Below are positions 24,818-34,492 of a stretch of 55,948 nt of DNA, in pieces. The translations under genes were made by a program, and so were the position numbers. Source of the stretch: Azospirillum sp. RU38E (GTDB lineage: Bacteria; Pseudomonadota; Alphaproteobacteria; Azospirillales; Azospirillaceae); contig NZ_FZOI01000025.1 of NCBI RefSeq assembly GCF_900188385.1, forward strand, positions 1 through 55,948, given 5' to 3'. Numbering within the stretch: the stretch's first letter is position 1; each line of letters begins with the position of its first letter. A model generated the notes under the pieces. That model was not told the origin of the DNA. It was given only the letters and a program-made list of their open reading frames with translations, and did no database searches.

Positions 24818-26140
24818 CTACCCCCTGCCCTTGCCGAACAGGGAACCGATGCGGGACAGCAGCCCGCCACCCTTGGCCGCCCCCGGCGCATCCAGCCCGC
24901 GCAGCAGGGCCGACAGGTCGGTGGGGCGCTGTTTGGGATCGGGCTGCAACATGGCGCGGATGATGGGGCGCAGCCGGTCGGGCACGGCATCCAGCGGCGG
25001 CACGCTGCGGCGGGCGTCGGCCGCCTGATCGGGCGTCTGACCCATGGGCAGTTTCTCACCCCGCGCGGCAGCCGCAATCACCAGACCCAGGCTGTAGATA
25101 TCGGAAGCGATACCAATGGTCCCGCCATGCAGGCCCAGTTGCTCCGGCGAGGCGAAGGAGAATTTGCCGGCGAAATCCAGCCCATCGCGCGGCGTCACCC
25201 CGCCGCGCAGTTCCGCCGCCACGCCGAAATCAATGATCTTGGCCGCCGCCGGATTATCATCGGGCAGCAGGATATTGTCCGGCGAGACGTCCCGATGCAC
25301 CAGACCGGCGGCATGGATGGCCGACAGCCCCGCCGCCAGCCGGCGCAGCAAGGCTTCCAGCGCCGACAGGCGCAGGGGGCCGCGCCGGATCAGTTGCGAG
25401 AGCGACGGCCCGTCAACATATTCCAGCAGCAGCATGGAACGGCCGTCATTGTCACGGAACAGACCGGCGCATTCCACCACCGCCTCATGCCGCACCCGGC
25501 GCAGCAACCTTCCCTCCGCATGGAACATGCCGACAATGCGGGGATCGTCACGATAGGCCGGGATGATCACCTTGATGGCATGGTCGGTTTTCAGGTCACG
25601 GTGGCGAACCCGGTAAATCTCCCCCATGCCGCCACGCGCCAGCAGGGTGCGGACCTTGAAGCTGTTCAGCATCACCGCCCCCGGCGCCAGCGACCAGCCG
25701 GAACTGTCCGGCGGCGGTGTCGGGGCGGGGTCATCATCCCGCCCGTCGGTGGCCTTGGCGATATAGCGTTCCAGCACGCCGCGCGCTGTGCGCAACAGGT
25801 CCAGCGTTTCGATTTCCGCCAGACCGGTGCGCTTGGCCTCTGCCCGGATGGCGCCGATCAGGCCGGCAAGCTGGTTTTCCACCACCTCCCGCGTCGCGGC
25901 CTTGGCCAGCGGGCCGGGGGCGGCGCGGATGGCGGTGAACTCCACCGGCTCCACCGGCGGGGCGGGTTCGCCCGGCACGAAACGGGTCAGTTCCTCCGGC
26001 GCTTCCGGTTCGGCAGCCAGCAGCAGGGAGGTTTCCTCATCCGGTTCCACCGGGGCGGACATCAGCAGCGATGTCACCTCGTCCGGTGCCTCCGGTATGG
26101 GGTCGACGGGGGGCCGGGCGGCCAGCATGGTGTGGTTCAT
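24818..26140 (-). CDS. ppkA: T6SS serine/threonine kinase PpkA
   Basis: The 440-residue protein carries a eukaryotic-type kinase domain at about 155-405: glycine loop near 169-174 (RGGMGEIY), Lys190 in AIKV, catalytic HRD at 282-284 and DFG at 304-306. It ends without the long C-terminal region or membrane segment of some PpkA proteins. The first 60 residues contain three acidic, Thr-containing motifs (DEVTSLL, DEETSLLL, EELTRFV) that look like phosphothreonine sites for an FHA domain. The start overlaps the tagF-pppA stop (ATGA). It drives the post-translational activation switch of the T6SS. Confidence 0.92.
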   Translation of the reverse strand: MNHTMLAARPPVDPIPEAPDEVTSLLMSAPVEPDEETSLLLAAEPEAPEELTRFVPGEPAPPVEPVEFTAIRAAPGPLAKAATREVVENQLAGLIGAIRAEAKRTGLAEIETLDLLRTARGVLERYIAKATDGRDDDPAPTPPPDSSGWSLAPGAVMLNSFKVRTLLARGGMGEIYRVRHRDLKTDHAIKVIIPAYRDDPRIVGMFHAEGRLLRRVRHEAVVECAGLFRDNDGRSMLLLEYVDGPSLSQLIRRGPLRLSALEALLRRLAAGLSAIHAAGLVHRDVSPDNILLPDDNPAAAKIIDFGVAAELRGGVTPRDGLDFAGKFSFASPEQLGLHGGTIGIASDIYSLGLVIAAAARGEKLPMGQTPDQAADARRSVPPLDAVPDRLRPIIRAMLQPDPKQRPTDLSALLRGLDAPGAAKGGGLLSRIGSLFGKGRG

Positions 26141-27672
26141 GCTGTCACCTCCCCCGCCTTTTCCGCCGGCGGCTGCGGCCGTGCCGCTGCCAGATCGGTG
26201 GGGATATCCACGATAATGGCGGTCAGATTGTCCGGCGCGCCGGAGACCAGCACATTCTCCACCAGCGCATCCACCGCGTCGCGGGGGGCCAGCCCCTGGA
26301 TCATCTGGGCGATTTCCGCATCGCGCAGCACCTTGGTCACACCGTCGCTGCAGAGCAGGAAACGGTCACCTGGCAGGGCTGTGTCATGCATCATCTCCAC
26401 CTCCAGCGCATCGGCGGCACCCACCGCGCGCGTCACCAACATCGTGCTGCGCTGGTTGTTCCCCAGCCCGGCGGCGACATGATCGCTGGTGAGTTGCTGG
26501 AAAGTACCGTCGCGCAGCCGATAGATCCGGCTGTCCCCCGCCCACAGGCAGGAGATGCGGTTGGCATAAACCACCAGCACCACGGCGGTGGAGGCGACGA
26601 CCGCCTGTTCATCCAGCGTGCGCGCCCGGTCGCGCAACATGCCGTTGGCCTCATGCAGCGCATCGCGCACATCATCGACAAAGCCGGCGTAGGAAAGCGG
26701 GGGCAGCACATTGTCCAGCGTGGCCACCACGGTGGCGCTGGCCACTTCGCCATCGGAATGGCCGCCCAGCCCGTCGGCCACACACCACAGCCCGATATCC
26801 TCCCGCATCAGCAGGGCATCCTGGTTGGCACCCCGGCGGGTGCCCGGATGGGTGCGGCCATGGCAGGGCATCGGCACTACAGGGCGCAGCAGCAGGATGG
26901 GCAGTTCGGCATCATCCAGATGCAGCACACTGTCCGCCGGCCGCTCCCAGCCCCATTCCTCCCAATGGCCATCCATGAAGGCGGCGAAATTCTGCGGCGC
27001 CGGCAGGCCGGGGGCGATCAGCAGGGAAGAGGCGACGCGATCGGACCCGCTGGTCCACCACAGGCTGAACCGGTTGTTGAAGCCGATCAGCACCTGATCC
27101 AGCAGCCTTCCATAGGTGTCGGCCAATTGGCCATTCTGCACCTTGCCGTCCCCCTCCAGCCCGACACGCAGGCCGTTGGCGCCATTGGCGGCTGGCCTTG
27201 TTGTGTCATAGGGCGGGGCACCCAGCGTGCGCAGCGCCTGGTCGAACCGATCGAAGACGAAGCCATCTTCCAGCGAGGACAGGGCCAGCGCCTCCACCTT
27301 GTCGAACCAGCCGCGTGCTGTTTCGATCAGCCTTATGGGGGCGACGCAGCCCGGCAGCGGGGCCGCCAGCACCAGGGGGAAATAACGCCCCACCCGGTCC
27401 ACAGACGGCATCAGCACGCCGGCCAACGGCACATCCCCGCAGACACCCGGCCCCAGCACGAAGCGCCAGATCGGCGTTTCCAGGTAGGAGGGCAGCCAGC
27501 CCTCCCCCATCTGGCGGCGGGATGTGGCGATGGATGCCTGCAGCCATTCGTCCAGGGGCTGCACCAGCCCCGGCCCCAGCCGGCGGGACACAAAGTCCCC
27601 CCGCGCCGGGATCTTGCCGAAAAAGCCGGGCTCGTGCGCCGAGGCGCCGCTATTTAGAACGAGGTTGGACAA
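26137..27672 (-). CDS. tagF-pppA: Fusion of T6SS regulator TagF and phosphatase PppA
   Basis: The 511-residue protein joins an N-terminal TagF/ImpM domain (PGFFGKIPARGDFVSRRL, MPSVDRVGRYFPLVL; about 10-230) to a C-terminal PP2C phosphatase. PP2C metal-site motifs are present: NQDALL, VADGLGGHSDGEVAS, LCSDGVTKVL, GAPDNLTAIIV. In Agrobacterium the same fusion occurs, and in other bacteria TagF and PppA are separate. It would oppose PpkA and restrain Fha. Its start lies inside the tssM end by 19 bases. Confidence 0.93.
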   Translation of the reverse strand: MSNLVLNSGASAHEPGFFGKIPARGDFVSRRLGPGLVQPLDEWLQASIATSRRQMGEGWLPSYLETPIWRFVLGPGVCGDVPLAGVLMPSVDRVGRYFPLVLAAPLPGCVAPIRLIETARGWFDKVEALALSSLEDGFVFDRFDQALRTLGAPPYDTTRPAANGANGLRVGLEGDGKVQNGQLADTYGRLLDQVLIGFNNRFSLWWTSGSDRVASSLLIAPGLPAPQNFAAFMDGHWEEWGWERPADSVLHLDDAELPILLLRPVVPMPCHGRTHPGTRRGANQDALLMREDIGLWCVADGLGGHSDGEVASATVVATLDNVLPPLSYAGFVDDVRDALHEANGMLRDRARTLDEQAVVASTAVVLVVYANRISCLWAGDSRIYRLRDGTFQQLTSDHVAAGLGNNQRSTMLVTRAVGAADALEVEMMHDTALPGDRFLLCSDGVTKVLRDAEIAQMIQGLAPRDAVDALVENVLVSGAPDNLTAIIVDIPTDLAAARPQPPAEKAGEVTA

Positions 27673-30600
27673 CGGAAATTCCTCAATTCCTTGAGCACCA
27701 GGGGGTTGAGCGACGTGCTGGAACGCACTTCAAACACGGCTGTATGGCCATCAGCGGTGAAGGAGATGCGGGCCGTATCGCTGCCCACGGCAGACATGGC
27801 CCCCTTGTCGACCAGCCGGAACAAAGACCAGGGGCCGGTCTGGGTCATGCCCTGCGGGTTGGCATTGCTGCCCGATACCTCAAACACCACGCGGCTGACG
27901 GCATTGGCCTCCCCCGCCGGCCATTGCAGGGCGGTCGGCCATTGCGGGCCATGGCGATATTCCACCTGCTGGCCGCCGCTGGTCAGCAGCACGCCGGTCG
28001 CCTTGGGGTCTAGCGTAGAAGGTGTCACCTGCAGGGTGACATTTGGGGTCTGCCCACCATCGGGGAAGAAGGCATCGCGGATCTGCGCCGCATTCTGGAA
28101 GGAGACCAGAACCGAATTGGGAATGCCCAGGCCGGTGCCACCGACGCTGTTCCAGCGCCAGCGGGCACCCGACGTATCCACCAGCGTGCGCAGATGGGTG
28201 TTGAAGAACTTGTCCATCAGGCCGTTGGGCGCGAACAGGCGGGTGAAATCGCCGATGGAGATTTCGCTCTCCGCCCCCGTTTCGAACGGGTAGCGGCCGC
28301 GCACCGCCCGCCGGCAGAAGCCGCCCACTTCCCCGCCCCACAGGTTGGAAAGCTGGGCCCGCGCCCCGCCGACCGATTGCTGGCTGATACCTTCGGTGAA
28401 GGCACCCACCCAGGCCGCCACCGGCTGCGGCAATTGCGGCACCTGGGCGGCCAGACGCTGGGTCGGCCCGGCCCCGCCCCGCGACGCGCGGGCATACATG
28501 TCCACCTGACCATTGGCCGGGCCGCTGGCCAAGGCGCTCATCTCCTCATAGGCATTGCCCAGCAGGCGGATCAAATCCTCCACCCGCGCCGGGGCCCCAT
28601 CCGCCGGGGTGATGAAATCAGCGATGGGCTGGAAATGCTGGGTCACACCACGCGCACCCGCCGGGGCATTGGCCATGGCGGCCGACACAGCGGCGGCATC
28701 GCCCGGATTGACGCCGGGCGGCAGGGCCAGCCTTGTTTCATCCGCCACCGCGCGCAGCAGCTTCAGCATCGGCATATCCGGGCCGGACACCATGTTCAGC
28801 ACGGTCACGGTCTGCTGCAAATCGGCCATCGGCACGATGCGCAGATCGTTCAGCATCTCATCCCAGACGCGGGTGTAATCGGCGAAATACAGTTCCAGCA
28901 CGCGGGCGCGGATGGCTTCCATCTGTTCGGGTGCCGGGGTCTGCTTTTCGCCCATCACCCAGCTTTGGGCCTGGACTTCCCTCAGCACCCCGTCCAGGGC
29001 CGGCTGGAAGGATTTATAGAAACCCTCGCGGGTATAGACACCGGGGATGCCTTCGTTCAGCGGCTTACCGGACAGGCGGGTGAACACACGTTCCCCGCTG
29101 CCGCCGGCATGGTTGATGGGCAGCCATTGCTTCTGCTGCGCCACGTCACCGCGCTGGCGAACCAGGGCATAGACACGCTCCGCCGGGGTCAGCTTTTCCA
29201 GGCTGCGGCGCGATTGTTCGATCAGGTTGGCATCCAGGGCGATGGGCGACAGGCCGCCGGCAATCAGGCTGTCCAGATGGCGGGCCAGCGCCTCCCGCAG
29301 CGGCTGGTTATTGGGGCCGGGCCAGGATGTGGCCCAGTCATTGGCCATCCAGGCTTTCACGGCCCCGGCATCCATCGGGCCATGGCTGCCCAGCATCAGA
29401 TAGATGCGCAGGGCGGCGGCGGTGAAATCATCATCGCCCTGGCGGTCACGGATCTGATTCTGCAAGCGCACCAGCAGGCGGGGCAGCAACAGCCCGTTCA
29501 ACGCCTTCTGATAGGCATTGCCATGCACCGCCGTCAGCTTGTCGCCCTGATACAGGCCGAAGGTCAGCCAGCTTCCGGCATCCGCCCCTTCCGGCGTCAG
29601 GCCGGTGGGCAGGGCGCGCAGGATATCCAGCGGCTTGACCACACGGGGCAGGTCGCCATCGGCGACATTCTGCACCGGAATGCCCTGCACCGCCTTTTCA
29701 TAGTCGGCCAATTGTTCATTGATCTGCGCCACCTGGCGTTCATTGGTGCGATAGCCCGTGGTCCAGGCATAGGCCATCACCGCCAGCAGCACGAAGGCCA
29801 GCGCATAGGTGGCGATGCGTATCCGCCGCCGCCGTTCCTCCACCTTGGGGTTCAGGCTGACCACGGCGGCTTCGGCAAACACCACTTCGCGGAACAGACG
29901 GGTCAGGAAATAGCTGCGGCCCTGGCGGTTATTGGCCGGCAGGCGCACCGGGTCCAGCCCGAAGGTGCTGGTGATGGTGGCCATGGTGCGGTCAATCGGC
30001 ATCCCCACCTGCAGGCTGCTGGTGAAATAGACACCACGCAGCAAAGGCCGGCTGTCATAGGCGCTGGAACGGAAAATCTCCGTCAGCACCTCCAGCATGG
30101 CGTCGCCCAGGCTGGCCACCTGATTAGGGAAGTTGAAGACCAGACCGCGCCGGTCAATGTCGCTTTCCTGCTGCACCCGTTCCAGCAGCCGTTCATTCAG
30201 CCGGGCGACCAGCGCCTCCAACTCCTGCGGGAAGCGGGTGACAACGCCGGCATTTTCCGCCGAGCCATCATCCAGCGGGAAGGTCATACCCCAGACCTGC
30301 TCCCGTTCCGTCTTGCCCAAGCCGTCAAAGAACTCCACGAAGCCCGGCACCAGATCGACCTTGGTGAAGGCGACATAGACCGGCACCTGGATGCCGAAAC
30401 TGTCATAGAGCTCATTCAGGCGCTGGCGGATGGCGCGGGCATGGTTCAGCCGTTCCGTCGGGTCTGGCGCCATCAGGTCGGCCAGGCTCAGCACCACCAC
30501 GGCCCCGTTCACCGGCTGGCGGGCGCGGTAGCTTTTCAGCAGGTCCAGGAAGCCCAGCCAGGCTTTCTGGTCCAATTGCGGGTCGCTGTCCTGCGTGGTG

Positions 30601-31205
30601 TAGCGACCGGCCGTATCCAGCAGGATGGCCTGGTCGGTAAACCACCAGTCGCAATTGCGCGTGCCGCCGATCCCCTTCAATGGGTCGCGCCCCAGGGAGC
30701 CGGACAGCGGGAAGTTCAGGCCGGAGGTGAGCAGGGCGGAGCTTTTGCCCGATCCGGGCGGCCCGATCAGCATGTACCAGGGCAATTGGTACAGATAGGA
30801 CCGGTTCATGCCGCTGCCGCCGGCCTTCTTGCGCAGGGTGCCCAGCGCTTCCAGCAACCGTTCGCGCAGCTGGCGCAACTCATCGGCAGAGGCATCGCCG
30901 CGCTTGTCGGCCTCCCCCGCCTGGGTCAGGTCGCGCATCATCCGGTCGTCGGTCTTGCGCGACTTGAAATTGACCTGCAGGTTGAAGGCCGCCCAGACCA
31001 CGAAGACCGCCACACAGGCGATCATCCGCGCCATGTCGGATTCCAGCGGGCGGTAACTGCCCACGGCGATCAGCGCGCCGACATACCAGATCATCAGCGC
31101 GAAACCGATGGCCCAGATCAGCGACCAGACCCAGCGGGCGCGCAAGGGCTGCACCAGGGTGGAGAAAAAGGGCTGTATCGTGGCGGGAAGGAATTGCGTG
31201 ATCAT
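27654..31205 (-). CDS. tssM: T6SS inner-membrane protein TssM (IcmF)
   Basis: The 1183-residue protein is a usual TssM length. Two N-terminal membrane segments (about 27-49 and 60-76) and a third near 462-482 are visible. The cytoplasmic domain has Walker A GPPGSGKS (148-155), so the ATP/GTP-binding form is kept. The large C-terminal periplasmic part would meet the TssJ lipoprotein. With TssL and TssJ it forms the trans-envelope channel. Its ATG overlaps the tssL stop (ATGA). Confidence 0.95.
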   Translation of the reverse strand: MITQFLPATIQPFFSTLVQPLRARWVWSLIWAIGFALMIWYVGALIAVGSYRPLESDMARMIACVAVFVVWAAFNLQVNFKSRKTDDRMMRDLTQAGEADKRGDASADELRQLRERLLEALGTLRKKAGGSGMNRSYLYQLPWYMLIGPPGSGKSSALLTSGLNFPLSGSLGRDPLKGIGGTRNCDWWFTDQAILLDTAGRYTTQDSDPQLDQKAWLGFLDLLKSYRARQPVNGAVVVLSLADLMAPDPTERLNHARAIRQRLNELYDSFGIQVPVYVAFTKVDLVPGFVEFFDGLGKTEREQVWGMTFPLDDGSAENAGVVTRFPQELEALVARLNERLLERVQQESDIDRRGLVFNFPNQVASLGDAMLEVLTEIFRSSAYDSRPLLRGVYFTSSLQVGMPIDRTMATITSTFGLDPVRLPANNRQGRSYFLTRLFREVVFAEAAVVSLNPKVEERRRRIRIATYALAFVLLAVMAYAWTTGYRTNERQVAQINEQLADYEKAVQGIPVQNVADGDLPRVVKPLDILRALPTGLTPEGADAGSWLTFGLYQGDKLTAVHGNAYQKALNGLLLPRLLVRLQNQIRDRQGDDDFTAAALRIYLMLGSHGPMDAGAVKAWMANDWATSWPGPNNQPLREALARHLDSLIAGGLSPIALDANLIEQSRRSLEKLTPAERVYALVRQRGDVAQQKQWLPINHAGGSGERVFTRLSGKPLNEGIPGVYTREGFYKSFQPALDGVLREVQAQSWVMGEKQTPAPEQMEAIRARVLELYFADYTRVWDEMLNDLRIVPMADLQQTVTVLNMVSGPDMPMLKLLRAVADETRLALPPGVNPGDAAAVSAAMANAPAGARGVTQHFQPIADFITPADGAPARVEDLIRLLGNAYEEMSALASGPANGQVDMYARASRGGAGPTQRLAAQVPQLPQPVAAWVGAFTEGISQQSVGGARAQLSNLWGGEVGGFCRRAVRGRYPFETGAESEISIGDFTRLFAPNGLMDKFFNTHLRTLVDTSGARWRWNSVGGTGLGIPNSVLVSFQNAAQIRDAFFPDGGQTPNVTLQVTPSTLDPKATGVLLTSGGQQVEYRHGPQWPTALQWPAGEANAVSRVVFEVSGSNANPQGMTQTGPWSLFRLVDKGAMSAVGSDTARISFTADGHTAVFEVRSSTSLNPLVLKELRNFRCPTSF

Positions 31206-32602
31206 TGCGGCGTTCCTTGGCTCACCGGCGGCGGGGCCGCCGGGGCGGGCGTCGTCTGTGCGGGCGCTGCCGGGATGGTCACCATCGGCGCGCTGCGCAG
31301 GATGACGTCGATGCGGCGGTTGGCTTCGCGGCCGGCCTCAGCATCGTTGGAGGCGACGGGCTGGGTATCGGCCATACCCTGGGCCTTGATGCGGGTCGGG
31401 TCTTGCACATGGTCGGCAATAATGGCCGCCACAGCATCGGCGCGCGCCTGCGACAGGTGCCAGTTGGAGGGGAAGCGGATGGTGCGGATCGGCACATTGT
31501 CGGTATGGCCGGTGATGGTCACCTGCCCTGGCCGCGTGTTCAGCGCCTGCCCGATCCGCACCAGCAGACCATCATAGGAGCCATCCACCTGCGCCGAACC
31601 AGACGGGAACATGCCGGCATTGCGGATGCGCACCACGGTGTCGGTGCCCTGCGCCACCACCGTTACCAGCCCGGCCTTGATCTCCGGTGCCAGAAAGGCG
31701 GTGAAATGGTCCACATCGCGGGCCGGCGCCTGCACCGGCGGGGCCGGATCGGCGATCTTGATGGAGGGTTGGCCGGCGGGCGGCAAGGCCGCCATTTTTT
31801 CCAGCGTGGCATCGGACTGGCCGTTCAGCGCAAAGCTGAAACCAACCGCCATCAGGGTGATGACGATCAGCGTCACCGCCATCACGGTCCAGAATTCAAT
31901 GCTGGGCATCAGTGGGCGATAGGGGGCCTCCACCCCACGCCAGTGGGGCGACAGCTCCCGCTCCCCCTCCCCGCGCAACTGCATCAGTGTGCGGTAGAGA
32001 TTATCGCGGATGCGGGCATGTTCCAGCGCCCCTTGGGCCAGGATGCGCAACCGCCCCTCAAAGCCTAAGGAGAGGCAGAGATACATCAGCTCCAGCACAT
32101 GCAGGTTAGCAGCCGCATCCTTCAGCAGATGGTTCAGCAGGTCATAGAAACGCTCACCCCCCGTCACATCGACATGGAAGCTGACCACCATGCTGGTGCG
32201 GGTCCAGGTGCTGCTGGCCCCCCAGGGGGTGTTCAGCACCACATCATCCACCGTGGCGCAGAGCGCGTAATGCGCGGCGCGGGCGGCCTCCGGCGAAAGG
32301 CCGGAACCCTGGATGCGCTTTTCGAAATTCTTGATCTCGCCGGCCACCCGTTCGCGCAGATCGGCGATATTGGGTTGGGTGGCGGTGACGCGCAGGCGAC
32401 GGATCAGGTTCAGGATCGGCCCGGCAGCGGCCAGCAGCGGGTTCAGGCCGCCCAGCGTCAGGTCGATCGTGTCATTGGCGATGAAATCGGTCGGCGGTGC
32501 CACCACGGCACTGGCCGGGGCCGCCGGTCGGCGGCCGCCCGGCGTGGGCTTGATGATGGTTTCCTCGTGGCCTGACTGGCCATAGCTGGCAAAGCTGGAC
32601 AT
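31202..32602 (-). CDS. tssL: T6SS membrane protein TssL with OmpA-like domain
   Basis: About 466 residues. A DotU/TssL cytoplasmic domain (about 55-225), one membrane segment (FWTVMAVTLIVITLMAVGFSFAL) and a C-terminal OmpA-like peptidoglycan-binding domain (ITGHTDNVPI, SQARADAVAAI, NRRIDVIL) are visible, so it is the 'evolved' TssL form. The N-terminus HEETIIKPTPGGR places Thr15 in a phosphothreonine-like context, close to the Thr14 that PpkA phosphorylates in Agrobacterium TssL. ATG 32602 shares one base with the tssK stop. Confidence 0.94.
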   Translation of the reverse strand: MSSFASYGQSGHEETIIKPTPGGRRPAAPASAVVAPPTDFIANDTIDLTLGGLNPLLAAAGPILNLIRRLRVTATQPNIADLRERVAGEIKNFEKRIQGSGLSPEAARAAHYALCATVDDVVLNTPWGASSTWTRTSMVVSFHVDVTGGERFYDLLNHLLKDAAANLHVLELMYLCLSLGFEGRLRILAQGALEHARIRDNLYRTLMQLRGEGERELSPHWRGVEAPYRPLMPSIEFWTVMAVTLIVITLMAVGFSFALNGQSDATLEKMAALPPAGQPSIKIADPAPPVQAPARDVDHFTAFLAPEIKAGLVTVVAQGTDTVVRIRNAGMFPSGSAQVDGSYDGLLVRIGQALNTRPGQVTITGHTDNVPIRTIRFPSNWHLSQARADAVAAIIADHVQDPTRIKAQGMADTQPVASNDAEAGREANRRIDVILRSAPMVTIPAAPAQTTPAPAAPPPVSQGTPQ

Positions 32603-33951
32603 CAGGCGACCCCTTTGATGGCCCACAGCTCCATATCCACCTGGGCGAATTCACCGGCCAGATGCAGGGCGATGCCGCCCGATTGCTGAAGCTGCTTGAA
32701 ATGCGGAGAACTGCGATCCAGTTCGAAAAACACCTGACCGGAGCGATAGGGCAGCTGGCGCGGGGCCATCGGCATCGGGCTGACGCGGATGCCCGGCAGG
32801 GCCACATTCACCAGCTGTGCGATCTGTTCCACCGGGCCGATTTTGACCTGATTGGGGAACAGCCGGCGCAGATGTTCGACCGGCATGTCGCCATTGACCG
32901 CCAGCACGAAGCTGGCATTGAACAGCAGCGACCGGTCGGCGATGACACCAACCTTGATACCATGGCGACGCGGTTGCAGCGGGATGGGCACCGCCGTCTG
33001 TTCCAGCACAGCGGACAGGGACGCGCGCAGATCGGCCAGCACCGGGCGGAAGGTGGCCTGCAAATCCTCGTGCCGGTAATCGGGGAAGATGGTGGCGCGC
33101 TTGCCCTCGGCGGTGAAGGTCGCCAGTTCGCCAGCGATTTCCACGCACAGGCGGTAAAAACGCTCCGGGTGCAGCATGGGGGCGGTGGCGGCGTAATGGC
33201 GCAACAGCGGCTCGTACCGGTTCACCGTCTGCAACAGCAGGAAATCAGCAATCTCCGCCGCCCCCTTGGCCTGCGACGGGCCGGCCACGCGGGCGGCCAG
33301 CGCCTCGGCCCGGTGCTGGATCAGCGCCTGGATCTCGGTCAGGAAACCATGCAGCGGCGATTGCGCCGCGACAGAGGTGGTGGGGGCGATAAACTGGTCA
33401 TCCAGGATGATGGCACGGTCGGACCGCACCTCCACCACCCGCGCCACAGCGATCTTTTCATATCCCGCCAGCGGCTGGGTTTCCGGGGCCAAGCGCAGGC
33501 GCAGGCGCGCCACATCCATGGGTGCGGACTGGCCGCTGCCCAGATTGGCATCTTCTGCCTCAAACCGGGCGGGGACATAGCGGGTGATGGCATCTTCAGA
33601 ATTGGGGTTGCCAACCTCCGCCGCCCCCGGCTGGCGCACCGGCAGGGTCAGATAGATCAGGCAGTTCTTGATATTATCGAACAGTTCCAGCGGCGGCGGA
33701 TGATCGGCATCATCGGGGATGGAAAAGGGGGTGCCGTCCGGCAGGATGCCCCGCGCCGCCGCGATGGCGAACTTGCCGATCCCCAGCAGTTCCCGGTTGA
33801 TCACCAGCTCGCTGATCCCCCAGGAAAAGGGAGCCAGCGGCTGGGTGCGGGCCGCCACCAGCCGCTCGACATGGCGGTCGGCCTGCTGGAAATGCTGCAC
33901 CCGCAGGAACATGCCCTCGGACCAGACCACGCGGTTGGCGGACATCATCAT
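32602..33951 (-). CDS. tssK: T6SS baseplate protein TssK
   Basis: The protein has 449 residues and begins with the family pattern VVWSEGMFLRVQHFQQADRH. It keeps the segments PLAPFSWGISELVINRELL and LLLQTVNRYEPLLRH, and the C-terminal receptor-binding part. TssK trimers link the baseplate to the TssL/TssM membrane complex. Three ATGs occur in tandem at the start; the first is eight or so bases from GAGGG, so the exact start may be up to two codons later. Confidence 0.94.
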   Translation of the reverse strand: MMMSANRVVWSEGMFLRVQHFQQADRHVERLVAARTQPLAPFSWGISELVINRELLGIGKFAIAAARGILPDGTPFSIPDDADHPPPLELFDNIKNCLIYLTLPVRQPGAAEVGNPNSEDAITRYVPARFEAEDANLGSGQSAPMDVARLRLRLAPETQPLAGYEKIAVARVVEVRSDRAIILDDQFIAPTTSVAAQSPLHGFLTEIQALIQHRAEALAARVAGPSQAKGAAEIADFLLLQTVNRYEPLLRHYAATAPMLHPERFYRLCVEIAGELATFTAEGKRATIFPDYRHEDLQATFRPVLADLRASLSAVLEQTAVPIPLQPRRHGIKVGVIADRSLLFNASFVLAVNGDMPVEHLRRLFPNQVKIGPVEQIAQLVNVALPGIRVSPMPMAPRQLPYRSGQVFFELDRSSPHFKQLQQSGGIALHLAGEFAQVDMELWAIKGVA

Positions 33952-33961
33952 CCAGCATCCC

Positions 33962-34462
33962 TCACTTTTTCTGTTCCGGCTGCGGGCGCTGCTGCACCGT
34001 CACGCCGTTGGCCCCGACAGTGACATCCAGGATGACGCTGCCGGTGGCGGGCACGGCCACCACCTCCCGCCATTTCACCTTGTCGATGGCGCGATAGGCG
34101 GCGACCACGCCGACATAATTCACCTTGTCATTGGCCGGCTGGGTGATCAGCTTCTGGTCAGACGGGGCCAGCACCAGTTCCTGGCGGTCCAGCTGATCGG
34201 CACCCAGCGTCTTGGCATCCTGCTGGATCAACTGGATGGGGGCGGCCAGATTGAAACTATCCTTGTTGGCCAGACCATAGACGCGCACCACCACCGGGGC
34301 GGCCCGCCCCTGCGCATCGGCATTCACCTCCCGCGTGGTGGTGACATAGATGGGAATAGCCCCGCGCGGGGGCGCCGGCGGCGGCTTGCTGGAACAGGCG
34401 GACAGCAGCAGCGTGCCGGCAAGGCCAAGGGAAGCAAGAAGGGATAAACGGGTTTTTTTCAT
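33962..34462 (-). CDS. tssJ: T6SS outer-membrane lipoprotein TssJ
   Basis: About 166 residues. A lipoprotein signal peptide (MKKTRLSLLASLG, then lipobox LLSAC) and the TssJ beta-sandwich features (PVVVRVYGLANKDSFN, YVGVVAAYRAIDKVKWREVV) are visible. It anchors TssM to the outer membrane. I chose ATG 34462 as it gives a normal signal peptide; an ATG at 34477 adds five residues. Confidence 0.92.
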   Translation of the reverse strand: MKKTRLSLLASLGLAGTLLLSACSSKPPPAPPRGAIPIYVTTTREVNADAQGRAAPVVVRVYGLANKDSFNLAAPIQLIQQDAKTLGADQLDRQELVLAPSDQKLITQPANDKVNYVGVVAAYRAIDKVKWREVVAVPATGSVILDVTVGANGVTVQQRPQPEQKK

Positions 34463-34492
34463 CTTGATGGGGCCCATTTCTGGTCAGCCTGA

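Noticed and set aside
28194-31577. 1127-codon plus-strand frame opposite tssM
   Set aside because: It mirrors the tssM codons in high-GC DNA, and its translation is His/Gln/Gly-rich without domain motifs.
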